From: Kitasatospora herbaricolor
Lineage (GTDB): Bacteria > Actinomycetota > Actinomycetes > Streptomycetales > Streptomycetaceae
Reading direction: 5' to 3'
DNA: 64,000 bases
Assembly: GCF_030813695.1 (NCBI RefSeq)
Contig: NZ_JAUSVA010000002.1
Coordinates: 9,075,501 to 9,139,500, forward strand
The notes under the pieces are model-generated. The model saw nothing but the letters and a program-made list of their open reading frames with translations, had not been told where the DNA came from and did no database searches. The position numbers were made by a program, and so were the translations under genes. Position 1 is the first letter of the stretch. Each line of letters starts with the position of its first letter. Below are positions 16,658-24,060 of this stretch, in pieces.

Positions 16658-17533
16658 TCACGGTGCGGTGAGCTGCTCCAGCAGGGTGGTCAGCGTCGCG
16701 CCGAGGGGCAGCGCGAGCGTGGTCGTCGCGTACTCGTCCCCGCGGGTCGCCCCCTGGTTGACGATGGCGACCGGTTTGCCGGCCCGCGCGGCGTGCCGTA
16801 CGAAGCGCAGCCCCGACATGACGGTCAGGGACGACCCGAGGACCAGCAGCGCCCGGGCCGCGTCGACCAGGTCGAAGCAGTGCTGGACCCGGGGCTTCGG
16901 GACGCTCTCGCCGAAGAAGACCACATCGGGCTTGAGGACGCCGCCGCAGGCCTCGCACGGCGCGATCCGGAAGGCCTCCACCAGCGCGCCCGGGAGCTGG
17001 ACGTCCCCGTCCGGGTTGAGTGCCGCGTCCGGCACGAAGAGGGGGCCGTTGAGCGCGTGCAGCCGGCGGTCCAGGTCGGCGCGGGAGCTGCTGCGCCCGC
17101 AGTCCAGGCAGACCACCCGGTCGAGACCGCCGTGCAGCTCCACCGCGCCCAGGGTGCCGGCCGCGCGGTGCAGACCGTCCACGTTCTGGGTGATCACCGC
17201 CGAGACGTGCCCGGACCGGCGCAGCCCCTCCACCGCCCGGTGGCCGGCGTTGGGCTCGGCCCGGGCGATCGCCTGCCAGCCGACGTGGCTGCGGGCCCAG
17301 TACCTGCGGCGTCCCTGCTCGCTCGCGACGAACTCCTGGTACGTCATCGGGGTGTGGCGGCGCAGGCTGCCGGTGGCGCCCCGGTAGTCGGGGATGCCCG
17401 ACTCGGTGGAGAGCCCGGCGCCGCTCAGCACCGCGACGTCCCGGCCGGCCAGCAGGCGCTCGACCTCCGCCAGGCCGCCGCTGCGCGCCGCCGGGCCGGT
17501 CTCCGGTCCTCCGGGTGTCCGATGCACATGCAT
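16658..17533 (-). CDS. Sir2-family NAD-dependent protein deacylase
   Basis: 291 residues. NAD-binding signatures: VAVLSGAGLSTESGIPDYRG and ITQNVDGLH; catalytic His134 in VELHGG; a Cys4 zinc module made of C142-x2-C145 (VCLDCG) and a second C-x2-C (CEACGG) followed by LKPDVVFFGE; then LLVLGSSLTVMSG and KPVAIVNQG. Sirtuins remove acetyl or acyl groups from lysines, yielding nicotinamide and O-acyl-ADP-ribose. There is no macrodomain or lipoate-ligase neighbour, so this is not the SirTM toxin-like arrangement. The ATG at 17533 is chosen because upstream codons lack family similarity; the frame is open further. Confidence 0.92.
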   Translation of the reverse strand: MHVHRTPGGPETGPAARSGGLAEVERLLAGRDVAVLSGAGLSTESGIPDYRGATGSLRRHTPMTYQEFVASEQGRRRYWARSHVGWQAIARAEPNAGHRAVEGLRRSGHVSAVITQNVDGLHRAAGTLGAVELHGGLDRVVCLDCGRSSSRADLDRRLHALNGPLFVPDAALNPDGDVQLPGALVEAFRIAPCEACGGVLKPDVVFFGESVPKPRVQHCFDLVDAARALLVLGSSLTVMSGLRFVRHAARAGKPVAIVNQGATRGDEYATTTLALPLGATLTTLLEQLTAP

Positions 17534-17616
17534 AGAAGCAGCATAGTTCGGCCCGGGCGGGAACGGCCGGGAGACCTGTGCGGCCGGTGCGGGCCGGGGT
17601 GGGCCGCGCCGCCCGG

Positions 17617-18249
17617 TCAGAGCTCCGCCAGCCAGGGGTGCCCCGGATGCGCCCGGCCGAGCAGCCCGGCGAGCCTGGACCGCCGGGCGTCGTCCAGCAG
17701 GGGGAGGGTGGCGGTGAAGTCCCGCCGGTCCTTGGGGCGGTCCCCCTTCGCCTTGAAGAGCAGGACCAACTCCGGTGCCAGGTAAGGAATCCCCTCCGGC
17801 GAGTGCTCGACGACCTCGGTGTACGGCAGTCGGATCGACGGGTCGCGGCGGCAGATCCAGGTCGGGCCGTCGTGCGGCTCGCGGAACACGTCGACCAGGT
17901 AGTCGCCGGTCGAGGGGTCGCGGACCCAGGTCTGGTGGGTCAGCTCCAGCAGTTCGGGGGAGAGTCCCGTCCAGAGCCGCCCGGAGGCCACCACGTCGAA
18001 GTCGTGGCCGGGGAGGCAGGCCGCCACCTCCGGGAACCGTTCGGCCGGGGCGCAGATCTCGAGGTCGCCGTGCTCGCGGCTCCGGCGGCCCCGGAAGACG
18101 TCCAGGGCCCAGCCCCCGGCGACGCACCAGGGCGCCGAGAGCCCCGCCAGCCGGCCGGTCACCTCGGCCGGGGTCCAGGCCCTCGTCCAGCGGGCCGCGG
18201 CCTCGGCCTCGGTGATCGCGACGCCGCCCGGCGGCAGTTCTTCGCTCAT
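17617..18249 (-). CDS. nucleotidyltransferase of the ANT(2'')/lincosamide-adenylyltransferase type
   Basis: 210 residues. The active-site pattern is WCVAGGWALDVFRGRRSREHGDLEI: GGWALD, an arginine-histidine turn and the D-x-E/D carboxylates that bind Mg2+, as in aminoglycoside 2''-adenylyltransferases and LinB-like proteins. The rest (FPEVAACLPGHDFDVVASGRLW, DYLVDVFREPHDG, YLAPELVLLFKAKGDRPKDRRDF) fits the common streptomycete group of the family. Whether it inactivates an antibiotic is not known; many chromosomal members have no known substrate. It begins 84 bp upstream of the sirtuin start on the same strand and may be co-transcribed. Confidence 0.8.
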   Translation of the reverse strand: MSEELPPGGVAITEAEAAARWTRAWTPAEVTGRLAGLSAPWCVAGGWALDVFRGRRSREHGDLEICAPAERFPEVAACLPGHDFDVVASGRLWTGLSPELLELTHQTWVRDPSTGDYLVDVFREPHDGPTWICRRDPSIRLPYTEVVEHSPEGIPYLAPELVLLFKAKGDRPKDRRDFTATLPLLDDARRSRLAGLLGRAHPGHPWLAEL

Positions 18250-18321
18250 CCGGCCAACCTACCGACGCGGAGGGCCTGGCGTAGCGCATGTCCAGCTCCC
18301 CGCCGTCGTCTTGACGCCGGA

Positions 18322-18906
18322 TCAGTCCGATCCTTCGACGGGATACAGGCTGGGGAGGTTGACGACGATCGCCTCCTGGGTGCTGCGGGCGATCACCACC
18401 ACGGCCTCCACGTCCGGGTCCGGGTTCTCCTCGCGGTGCGGGACGAACGGCGGGACGAAGATGTAGTCGCCCGGGCCGGTCTCCAGCCGTACCTCCTCCG
18501 GCTCACCGGCGGAGTCGTCCGCGAAGACGAAGACCGGGTGCCCGCTGACCACGTAGATGGCCGTCTCGGACTCGCCGTGGTGATGGTCGGAGGAGGAGGT
18601 GGCCGGCGCGACATGGGTCTGGCCCATCCAGAGCTTCTCCGACCCGACCGTCTGGCCGCTGACGGCCGCGAACCTCCGCATCCCGCCGGTCTGCGCGGTG
18701 TCACCGTCCAGCGCGCCGGCCCGGATGTGGTGCAACCTGGCGGCCAGAGGCGCGGGTCGGGCCTCGCGGTCGGGCAGGTGCGGGTGGAACCCGGCCCCGG
18801 CCTCGGTGGCGGGGCGGCCCTCGCCGCCGGCGGTGCCCTGCGGGCGGGCGGCGCCGCCCGCCTCGGCGGGGGAGGCGGACTCGGGGTGCGGGTGCGCTGA
18901 GCTCAT
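18322..18906 (-). CDS. cupin-domain protein under cysteine-leader control
   Basis: 194 residues. A Pro/Gly/Ala-rich N-terminus (1-45) precedes a single RmlC-like cupin: motif 1 is THVAPATSSSDHHHGESETAIYVVSG with three adjacent histidines and a Glu as metal ligands, motif 2 is GDYIFVPPFVPHREENP. The chemistry is unknown; small cupins include cysteine dioxygenase-like and isomerase enzymes. The striking feature is upstream: a separate promoter and a 26-codon Cys leader peptide (19125-19205). This places the gene with the sulfur-scavenging locus on the other strand, with which it also shares a promoter motif. I infer a role in organosulfur metabolism. The 217-nt gap between leader and cupin may fold as an attenuator. 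Confidence 0.8.
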   Translation of the reverse strand: MSSAHPHPESASPAEAGGAARPQGTAGGEGRPATEAGAGFHPHLPDREARPAPLAARLHHIRAGALDGDTAQTGGMRRFAAVSGQTVGSEKLWMGQTHVAPATSSSDHHHGESETAIYVVSGHPVFVFADDSAGEPEEVRLETGPGDYIFVPPFVPHREENPDPDVEAVVVIARSTQEAIVVNLPSLYPVEGSD

Positions 18907-19124
18907 GACGTTCCTTGTACGGGAGTGGACGTGCGGACGGGAGATGCCACGCGGAGGTGCAGGGACGCGCGCAGGAGTGGGCGCGTGAGAGGGCGGCGCG
19001 GCCTGGACGGAGCAGGGTGTGTCAGTGGTGTCCGGCTTGGGAACCGGGGGTGCCGATCCGAGGAGGGCGGGGCGCCGGGGGCATGGGTCGGCCGGCGGGC
19101 GGCCCGCCCGGGCGGCGGTGTCCT

Positions 19125-19205
19125 TCAGCTGGCGCGACAGAGCGCGGACGGCGCCGACGGACAGTCGGTGCGGTTCGCGGCGCGGAGCAGGACACGGCGG
19201 GGCAT
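19125..19205 (-). CDS. cysteine leader peptide upstream of the cupin gene
   Basis: A 26-codon ORF that begins MPRRVLLRAANRTDCPSA and ends SALCRAS. The ending (S-A-x-C-R near the C-terminus) is the pattern of streptomycete leader peptides that sit before sulfur-assimilation genes. ATG 19205 is 7 bp after the -10 of a canonical promoter, so the message is leaderless. Stalling at the Cys codons when Cys-tRNA is scarce is the expected sensing mechanism (known for related actinobacterial leaders; inferred here). Confidence 0.75.
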   Translation of the reverse strand: MPRRVLLRAANRTDCPSAPSALCRAS

Positions 19206-19212
19206 GAACAGG

Positions 19213-19242
19213 ACGCTAGAGCCGCGGTCGAAAGGATGTCAA
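19213..19242 (-). promoter_or_regulatory. promoter of the leader peptide-cupin transcript
   Basis: Minus strand: TTGACA (19242-19237), 18-bp spacer, TAGCGT (19218-19213), then the leader ATG 7 bp later. The perfect -35 is preceded by GGACACC, part of the shared 11-mer at 19245-19255. Confidence 0.8.
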
Positions 19243-19244
19243 GA

Positions 19245-19255
19245 GGTGTCCATTG
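19245..19255. promoter_or_regulatory. shared promoter element GGTGTCCATTG, copy 1
   Basis: This 11-mer recurs exactly at 20964-20974 in the promoter of the ABC operon leader. Here it lies immediately upstream of the cupin -35. It is a candidate operator for the Rrf2 regulator encoded between the two promoters. Confidence 0.55.
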
Positions 19256-19377
19256 CGTCCGCCGCCGGCCCGGCCCGGGCCCGCGCACGGACTTCGTGCC
19301 CGCCGCCGCACCGGTCGCCGCCCTGGTCAGGGCCCCTTCCACCGCCCCGGCGCCCGGTCCTCCGTGACCGAAAGGCA

Positions 19378-19405
19378 TTGTGACGGCGACCCGACAGGGG
19401 ATAAT
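19378..19405 (+). promoter_or_regulatory. promoter of the Rrf2-DsbA operon
   Basis: TTGTGA (19378-19383), 16-bp spacer, GATAAT (19400-19405). Transcription would begin near 19411-19413, at the ATG itself, giving a leaderless mRNA. Confidence 0.65.
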
Positions 19406-19412
19406 GGTGCAC

Positions 19413-19880
19413 ATGCATATTTCCGCGAAGGCGGACTACGCCGCGCGGGCCCTGGTCGAACTCGCCCGCGACACGGCCCGTCCGCTCACCTGTGAGAGCA
19501 TCGCCTCGTCCCAGGAGATCCCGTTCCGCTTCCTGAAATCCGTCGTGGGCGACCTCCGCCGGGCTGGGCTGGTGCGCAGCCAGCGCGGCTGCGAGGGCGG
19601 GTACTGGCTGGGCCGGCCCGCCGAGGACATCAGCCTGCTGGACGTGATGCGCGCGGTCGACGGCGGGCTGATGACCCTGCGCGGCGAGCCGCTGGCCCAA
19701 CTCGACTACCCCGCACCGGCGCAGGGCCTGCCGGACGTCTGGCGCGCGGTCGAGGACAGCGCCGCCGAGATCCTCGGCCGGGTCACCATCTCCGCCCTGG
19801 TCGGCGCCCCCGGCGCAGCGCAGCCCGGTCCGTCGTCAGGTCCGTCGTCCGTCCGGCAGCGGGCGGACGTCCTGGTATGA
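19413..19880 (+). CDS. Rrf2-family regulator lacking Fe-S cysteines (CymR-like)
   Basis: 155 residues. It begins MHISAKADYAARALVELARD, the classic Rrf2 opening, followed by the winged helix SIASSQEIPFRFLKSVVGDLRRAGLVRSQRGCEGGYWLGRP. The IscR/NsrR [2Fe-2S] cysteine triplet expected around residues 90-106 is absent; the only cysteines are C27 and C60. Cluster-free Rrf2 proteins include CymR, the master repressor of cysteine metabolism in Bacillus and Staphylococcus. Sitting between two promoters that share a motif and control Cys-leader transcripts, it is the best candidate regulator of the sulfur locus (inference). The C-terminal 25 residues are Ser/Pro-rich. The promoter -10 lies 7 bp before ATG 19413; upstream ATG and GTG codons would overlap it. 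Confidence 0.85.
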   Translation: MHISAKADYAARALVELARDTARPLTCESIASSQEIPFRFLKSVVGDLRRAGLVRSQRGCEGGYWLGRPAEDISLLDVMRAVDGGLMTLRGEPLAQLDYPAPAQGLPDVWRAVEDSAAEILGRVTISALVGAPGAAQPGPSSGPSSVRQRADVLV

Positions 19881-20857
19881 CCGCCGCCGCCCGTCCGGGC
19901 GTCCCCGAACCGCCCGCCGGCGGGCTGGAGGTGGTCGAGTACACCGACCCGCTCTGTCCCTGGGCCTGGGGCTCCGAGCCCAAACTCCGCAGGCTACGGG
20001 GCCTGTTGGCCGGCCGCGCCGTCTGGCGACCGGTCTACGCGATGCTCTTCGACGAGGAGGAGGACGACCCGGCGCCCGACCCCGCGGCCGAGACCGCCTG
20101 GTACGCCCGCTACATCGCGGAGATCAGCTCCCACACCGGCGCCCCGCACGCCGTCCGGCTCGCCCGGGTGGCGGCCTGCAGTCGCCCGGCCTCGCTGGCC
20201 GCCGTCGCGGCGGAGCGGCAGGGCCCGGCGGTGGCCGCGGCGGTGCTGCGCCGGCTGCGCGAGAGCGTCTTCGTGCTGGGCGAGCCGGCCGACACCACGG
20301 ACCGCGTGCGCACCGCCGTCGCCGGTCTGCCCGGGCTCGACGAGGGCCTGCTGCTGGCCGACATGACGAATCGTCATGTCCTGGACCGGTTGGCGGCCGA
20401 CCGGGCCGAGGCGCGCGCACCGGTGCCCGAGGTGCTCGGGATGAGCGGCCCGCCGCCCCATCCGGGTGCGGCCAAGGAGGCCGGCGACGGGTACCGCTAC
20501 GCACTGCCGACGCTGCTCTTCGTCGGGCCCGCCGGCCGCCGGCCGGTGCCGGGCTGGCGAGCGCTGGGGGAGTACCTCGCGGCGGCGCGGGCGGTGGCCC
20601 CCGGGCTGCCGGCCGAGGCGGGGCGGCTCGACCCGGACACGGCGCTGGAGCTTCATCTGAGCCTGACCCGCGCCGACCTGGAGCAGCTGACGACGGACGG
20701 CCGCCCGCCGGCCCGTGCCGTCCGGCTGGAGAGCGGGAACGGGCCGCTCTGGCTCCATCCGGCGTACGCCGAGGGGCATCCCGCGTACGCCCAACAGGTT
20801 CCGGCGTACACGGAGCGGCGCCCGGCCCCGGCCGCCGACCGGTCGCCGGGGCACTGA
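19877..20857 (+). CDS. DsbA-family (FrnE/HCCA-isomerase-like) thioredoxin-fold protein
   Basis: 326 residues. It opens LEVVEYTDPLCPWAWGSEPKLRRLRG: a thioredoxin-fold start with C27-P-W-A and no second Cys. It then has a long helical insertion (80-180) and the strand GYRYALPTLLFVG with the cis-Pro element. This is the DsbA/2-hydroxychromene-2-carboxylate isomerase superfamily; single-Cys members often bind glutathione or mycothiol-type thiols. The start overlaps the Rrf2 stop (ATGA), so the two are an operon. Next to sulfur genes, a thiol-handling role or a regulator partner is plausible but not shown. The C-terminal ~50 residues are repetitive (HPAYAEGHPAYAQQVPAYTE). Confidence 0.75.
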   Translation: MTAAARPGVPEPPAGGLEVVEYTDPLCPWAWGSEPKLRRLRGLLAGRAVWRPVYAMLFDEEEDDPAPDPAAETAWYARYIAEISSHTGAPHAVRLARVAACSRPASLAAVAAERQGPAVAAAVLRRLRESVFVLGEPADTTDRVRTAVAGLPGLDEGLLLADMTNRHVLDRLAADRAEARAPVPEVLGMSGPPPHPGAAKEAGDGYRYALPTLLFVGPAGRRPVPGWRALGEYLAAARAVAPGLPAEAGRLDPDTALELHLSLTRADLEQLTTDGRPPARAVRLESGNGPLWLHPAYAEGHPAYAQQVPAYTERRPAPAADRSPGH

Positions 20858-20953
20858 GCAGGGCGGCCCGAGCGGGCCCCCGCGGCGCTCCGCGCGGCCG
20901 TCCCAGGGGCCTGACCGGCGGGTTCGGGCGGGCGCTGACGGTCCGACGAATGA

Positions 20954-21000
20954 GACACCGTTTGGTGTCCATTGACAGGGCGGCGCGGCCCGGACAGGAT
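20954..21000 (+). promoter_or_regulatory. promoter and dyad of the ABC/monooxygenase operon leader
   Basis: GACACC-GTTT-GGTGTC (20954-20969) is a perfect 6-bp dyad. Its right arm is part of GGTGTCCATTG (20964-20974, copy 2 of the shared 11-mer), which overlaps the -35 TTGACA (20972-20977). A 17-bp spacer leads to CAGGAT (20995-21000). The leader ATG follows 6 bp later, so the transcript is leaderless. An operator overlapping the -35 implies repression. Confidence 0.75.
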
Positions 21001-21006
21001 GAGCGC

Positions 21007-21081
21007 ATGCTTTCGACGCACCCCGGTGTGGTGTGCCGCTTCGTGGACTTCCGGCGCACCAGCAGCGACCTCTGTCGCTGA
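21007..21081 (+). CDS. cysteine leader peptide of the sulfur-scavenging operon
   Basis: A 24-codon ORF beginning MLSTHPGVVCRF and ending VDFRRTSSDLCR, then TGA. The VD(F/L)xRxxS(S/A)xLCR ending is the streptomycete sulfur leader-peptide signature. It contains two Cys codons, one three codons before the C-terminal arginine's end. It is leaderless from the promoter at 20972-21000 and lies 380 nt before the ABC solute-binding protein. Confidence 0.85.
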   Translation: MLSTHPGVVCRFVDFRRTSSDLCR

Positions 21082-21463
21082 CCCAGCGCCCTCCGGCCGC
21101 CACCACACCTGCCGATCCACGGCCCCCGACGGCCTGACCGTCGCCCCGGCCGCACCCCGACAGGCCTGACCGGCCGCGCCCGTTGCCCTGTGCCGGGCCG
21201 AACCCCCCTTTGTTCCGGGCTCCCCGGGCCGCCGGCCCCTGCCCGCACCCATCGGCTCGCCCCTTCCGGCCCCGACGGCCCCGCCGTCGCACGGCCCGTC
21301 CCGGCACACCCTGATCCCGCACGCCCTGATCCCGTACGCCCCGGCACACCCCGTCCTGCCCCTCCAGCGCCGTCGGCCCCGCCCCGACGCGGCGCCCCTT
21401 GCACTGCCCGTCCGCCCCCGACGAGGGCCGGTCCGGCATGCACCCGAAAGGTGACGCAGCATC
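21082..21463 (+). other. leader RNA between Cys leader peptide and ABC genes
   Basis: A 382-nt, C-rich stretch without a credible gene. It is the expected site of attenuation: C-rich unstructured RNA is typical of Rho-loading, so stalling on the leader could change Rho access (inference). It contains a tandem duplication CACACCCTGATCCCG/CACGCCCTGATCCCG (21305-21334). The RBS for the next gene is AAAGGTG at 21448-21454. Confidence 0.5.
21305..21334 (+). repeat. tandem 15-bp repeat in the operon leader
   Basis: Two adjacent 15-mers differing at one base (CACACCCTGATCCCG and CACGCCCTGATCCCG). A related GTACGCCCCGGCACACCCC segment follows. Confidence 0.7.
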
Positions 21464-23011
21464 ATGAACGCCCCGATCAGCACCCGTTCGACCCTCGCCA
21501 GACGCTCCTTCCTCGGCCTCGCCCTGGGCACCGCGGCGACCCTCGCCCTCGCCGCCTGCGGCTCAGGCACCCCCGTCACGGCCGGCGGCGCGGCCGGCGG
21601 AACCGTCAAGTGGGGCTGGGCGCTGCCCACTTCATGGGACCCGGTGCTCTCCTCGGCGGGCTGGGACGTCCACGACCTCTCGCTGGTCTACGCCGGCCTC
21701 ACCAAGCTGAACGAGAAGGGCGACGCCGTCCCCGCCCTCGCCACCGGCTGGACGTACAGCCCGGACGGCACCGCCGTCACCTTCAAGCTCCGCGACGGCC
21801 TGAGCTTCAGCGACGGCACCCCGCTGGACTCGGCCGCGGTGAAGAAGAGCCTGGACCGCGGCCGCACCGACCCCAAGTCGCTGGTCGCCCCGCAGCTGGT
21901 GCACATCAAGGAGATCACCGCACCCGACCCGCAGACCGTGGTGCTCACCCTCACCCAGGCCGACTACCAGCTGCCGAACCTGCTGGCCGGCAAGACCGGG
22001 ATGATCGTCAGCCCCAAGGCCTTCGAGGGGGACGCGGCCGGCCTCGCCTCCCGGCCGGTCGGCGCCGGGCCGTTCACGCTCAGCTCCTACACCCAGAACG
22101 CCAAGGCCGTGCTGAAGCGCAACCCCGGCTACTGGGACGCGTCCAGCATCAAGCTCGACAACTTCGAGATCTACCCGCTGCCGGACGCCTCCACCGTGGT
22201 CGCCGCCCTGCAGTCGGGTCAGTACAACGTCGCCCAGATCCCCGGCAGCCAGGTGGCCGCCGCCAAGGCCGCCGGCCTGGAGGTCCAGGTCATCCCGTCC
22301 CTGGTGGTCGCGGTGCTCGACATCAACCCCACCAAGGCGCCCTTCGACAACCCGCTGGTGGTGCAGGCCCTCAAGTACGCGATCGACCGTGAAGCCCTGC
22401 TCAAGACCCAGCAGTTCGGCTTCGGCGACGTCAGCTACCAGCCCTTCCCCAAGGGCTATGTCGGGTACGACGCCGGCTCCGCCGACCTCTTCCCGCACGA
22501 CCCGGCCAAGGCCAAGGAGCTGCTCGCCCAGGCCGGGCACCCGGACGGGGTGGAGCTGACCATCACCACCACCGCCGCGCAGGGCCTGCCCGAGCAGCTC
22601 CAGGCCCAGCTGAAGGAGGTCGGGATCAAGACCACCATCGAGGTCATCCCGGCCGCCCAGGCGACCCAGATCATCTACATCCAGCACTCCCGGGCCCTGT
22701 TCACCGACCAGTTCGCCGGCCGCGACTCCGCGCCGCAGGCCTTCCAGGTGCTCTTCGGCGAGCAGGGGCTGATGAACCCCGGCCGCAGCACCCCGCCCGA
22801 GCTCAAGGCCGCCGTCGACCTGGTCTCCAGGACCCCGCTCGACTCGCCCGACTACCCGAAGAACCTCCAGGCCGCCACGGCCCTCGCGGTCCGCACCATG
22901 CCCAACGTCTTCCTCTACAGCGTGCCGCGGATCCTGGCCCGGCAGAAGAGCGTCTCCGCCATCCCCGAGTTCACCGTCGTCCAGCGCTTCGAGGGGGTGA
23001 CCGCGCCGTGA
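21464..23011 (+). CDS. family-5 ABC solute-binding lipoprotein (organosulfur import)
   Basis: 515 residues. The signal sequence contains ARRSFLGLALG and a lipobox LAAC, so it is a lipid-anchored receptor. The Opp/Dpp family-5 fold is evident: GGTVKWGWALPTSWDPVLSS, VYAGLTKLNEKGDAVPALATGWTYS, TVTFKLRDGLSFSDGTPLDS, the VGAGPFTLSSYT motif, and VVQALKYAIDREALLK. Family-5 receptors bind peptides, nickel chelates or glutathione-like compounds. Linked to monooxygenases of the alkanesulfonate type and under a Cys leader, the ligand here is most likely an organosulfur molecule such as a sulfonate, thioether or oxidised thiol (inference). It has only about five sulfur-containing residues. The stop overlaps the permease GTG (GTGA). 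Confidence 0.88.
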   Translation: MNAPISTRSTLARRSFLGLALGTAATLALAACGSGTPVTAGGAAGGTVKWGWALPTSWDPVLSSAGWDVHDLSLVYAGLTKLNEKGDAVPALATGWTYSPDGTAVTFKLRDGLSFSDGTPLDSAAVKKSLDRGRTDPKSLVAPQLVHIKEITAPDPQTVVLTLTQADYQLPNLLAGKTGMIVSPKAFEGDAAGLASRPVGAGPFTLSSYTQNAKAVLKRNPGYWDASSIKLDNFEIYPLPDASTVVAALQSGQYNVAQIPGSQVAAAKAAGLEVQVIPSLVVAVLDINPTKAPFDNPLVVQALKYAIDREALLKTQQFGFGDVSYQPFPKGYVGYDAGSADLFPHDPAKAKELLAQAGHPDGVELTITTTAAQGLPEQLQAQLKEVGIKTTIEVIPAAQATQIIYIQHSRALFTDQFAGRDSAPQAFQVLFGEQGLMNPGRSTPPELKAAVDLVSRTPLDSPDYPKNLQAATALAVRTMPNVFLYSVPRILARQKSVSAIPEFTVVQRFEGVTAP

Positions 23012-24060
23012 CAGCGCTCCTCGCGCCCGCGCCCGCCCGCCAGGGCGGGCGCGGCCGGGTGCTCGCCGCCCGGGCCGCGCGGGCGCCGCGCGGCCCGGTC
23101 CGGGCCCTGCTGACCACCGCCACCGTCTTCCTGATCTCCTCCCTGATCACCTTCGGACTCGGCGCGCTCTCCGAGGCCAACCCCGGCGCCGCCGTCCTCG
23201 GCGAGACCGCCACGCCGGCCGACATCGCGCGGATGAACCACGAGTTCGGGCTCGACCGGCCGCTCACCGAGCAGTTCACCGGCTGGCTCGGGCACGCCCT
23301 CGGCGGGGACCTCGGCCACTCCTGGTTCACCACCCTGCCGGTGGCCGACAGCATCGCCGCCGCGCTGCCCGTCGACCTGTCGATCGCCGGCCTCGCCCTG
23401 CTGTTCGCCGTCCTGCTCGGCGGCGCCGCCGGGATCGCCGCCGCCCGCAGCAACGGCGGGCGGCTCGACCTGGCCGTCACCGCCGTCTGCTCGGTGCTCG
23501 GCACCCTGCCCGCGTTCGTGATCGCCATCGGCCTGATCGCCGTCCTCTCGGTGCAGGCCGGGCTGCTGCCCTCCGGCGGCTACGTCCCGTTCGGCCAGGA
23601 CCCGGGCCAGTGGCTGCGCTTCGCCGTCCTGCCCGCGCTGGCCCTGAGCCTGGACGCGGCGGCCGGCATCGCCCGGCAACTGCGCACCTCGCTGGTCGGC
23701 GCGCTGCGCGAGAACTACGTGACCGGCGCCGTGATGCGCGGCCTGCCCGCCCGCCGGGTGCTCTTCGGCCACGTCCTGCGCAACGCCGCCGGCCCGGCCG
23801 TCACCGTCCTCGGGATGAGCGTGCCGATGCTGATCGGCGGCGCGGTGGTCACCGAGCGGATCTTCAACCTGCCCGGCATCGCCCAGCTCTCCCTGCAGGC
23901 CGCCCAGCAGCACGACGTCCCGGTCATCCAGGGCACCCTGCTGGTCACCGTCGCCGTCGTGCTGATCGCCAACCTCGCCGTCGACGCCGGCCTGCTGGCC
24001 CTCAACCCGGCTGCCCGCCGGGCCGCCAAGGCCCGCCCCGGGCAAGGGGGCCAGCTATGA
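23008..24060 (+). CDS. ABC permease (DppB type)
   Basis: 350 residues, GTG start overlapping the preceding stop. Six membrane segments follow an Arg-rich N-terminus. The first helix is ALLTTATVFLISSLITFGLG, followed by the periplasmic stretch with MNHEFGLDRPLTEQFTGWLGHALGGDLGHSW, diagnostic of DppB/OppB proteins. The EAA-loop equivalent is RQLRTSLVGALRENYVTGAVMRGLPARRVLFGHVLRNA, which contacts the ATPases. The C-terminal IFNLPGIAQL motif is also typical. It forms the translocation pore with the next gene. Confidence 0.92.
   Translation: MTALLAPAPARQGGRGRVLAARAARAPRGPVRALLTTATVFLISSLITFGLGALSEANPGAAVLGETATPADIARMNHEFGLDRPLTEQFTGWLGHALGGDLGHSWFTTLPVADSIAAALPVDLSIAGLALLFAVLLGGAAGIAAARSNGGRLDLAVTAVCSVLGTLPAFVIAIGLIAVLSVQAGLLPSGGYVPFGQDPGQWLRFAVLPALALSLDAAAGIARQLRTSLVGALRENYVTGAVMRGLPARRVLFGHVLRNAAGPAVTVLGMSVPMLIGGAVVTERIFNLPGIAQLSLQAAQQHDVPVIQGTLLVTVAVVLIANLAVDAGLLALNPAARRAAKARPGQGGQL

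Noticed and set aside
16658..17533. Sirtuin as part of a SirTM/macrodomain or Thoeris/DSR-like defence system
   Set aside because: It has a complete Cys4 zinc module and catalytic His like a deacylase, and no macrodomain, lipoate ligase, TIR or other defence gene is nearby.
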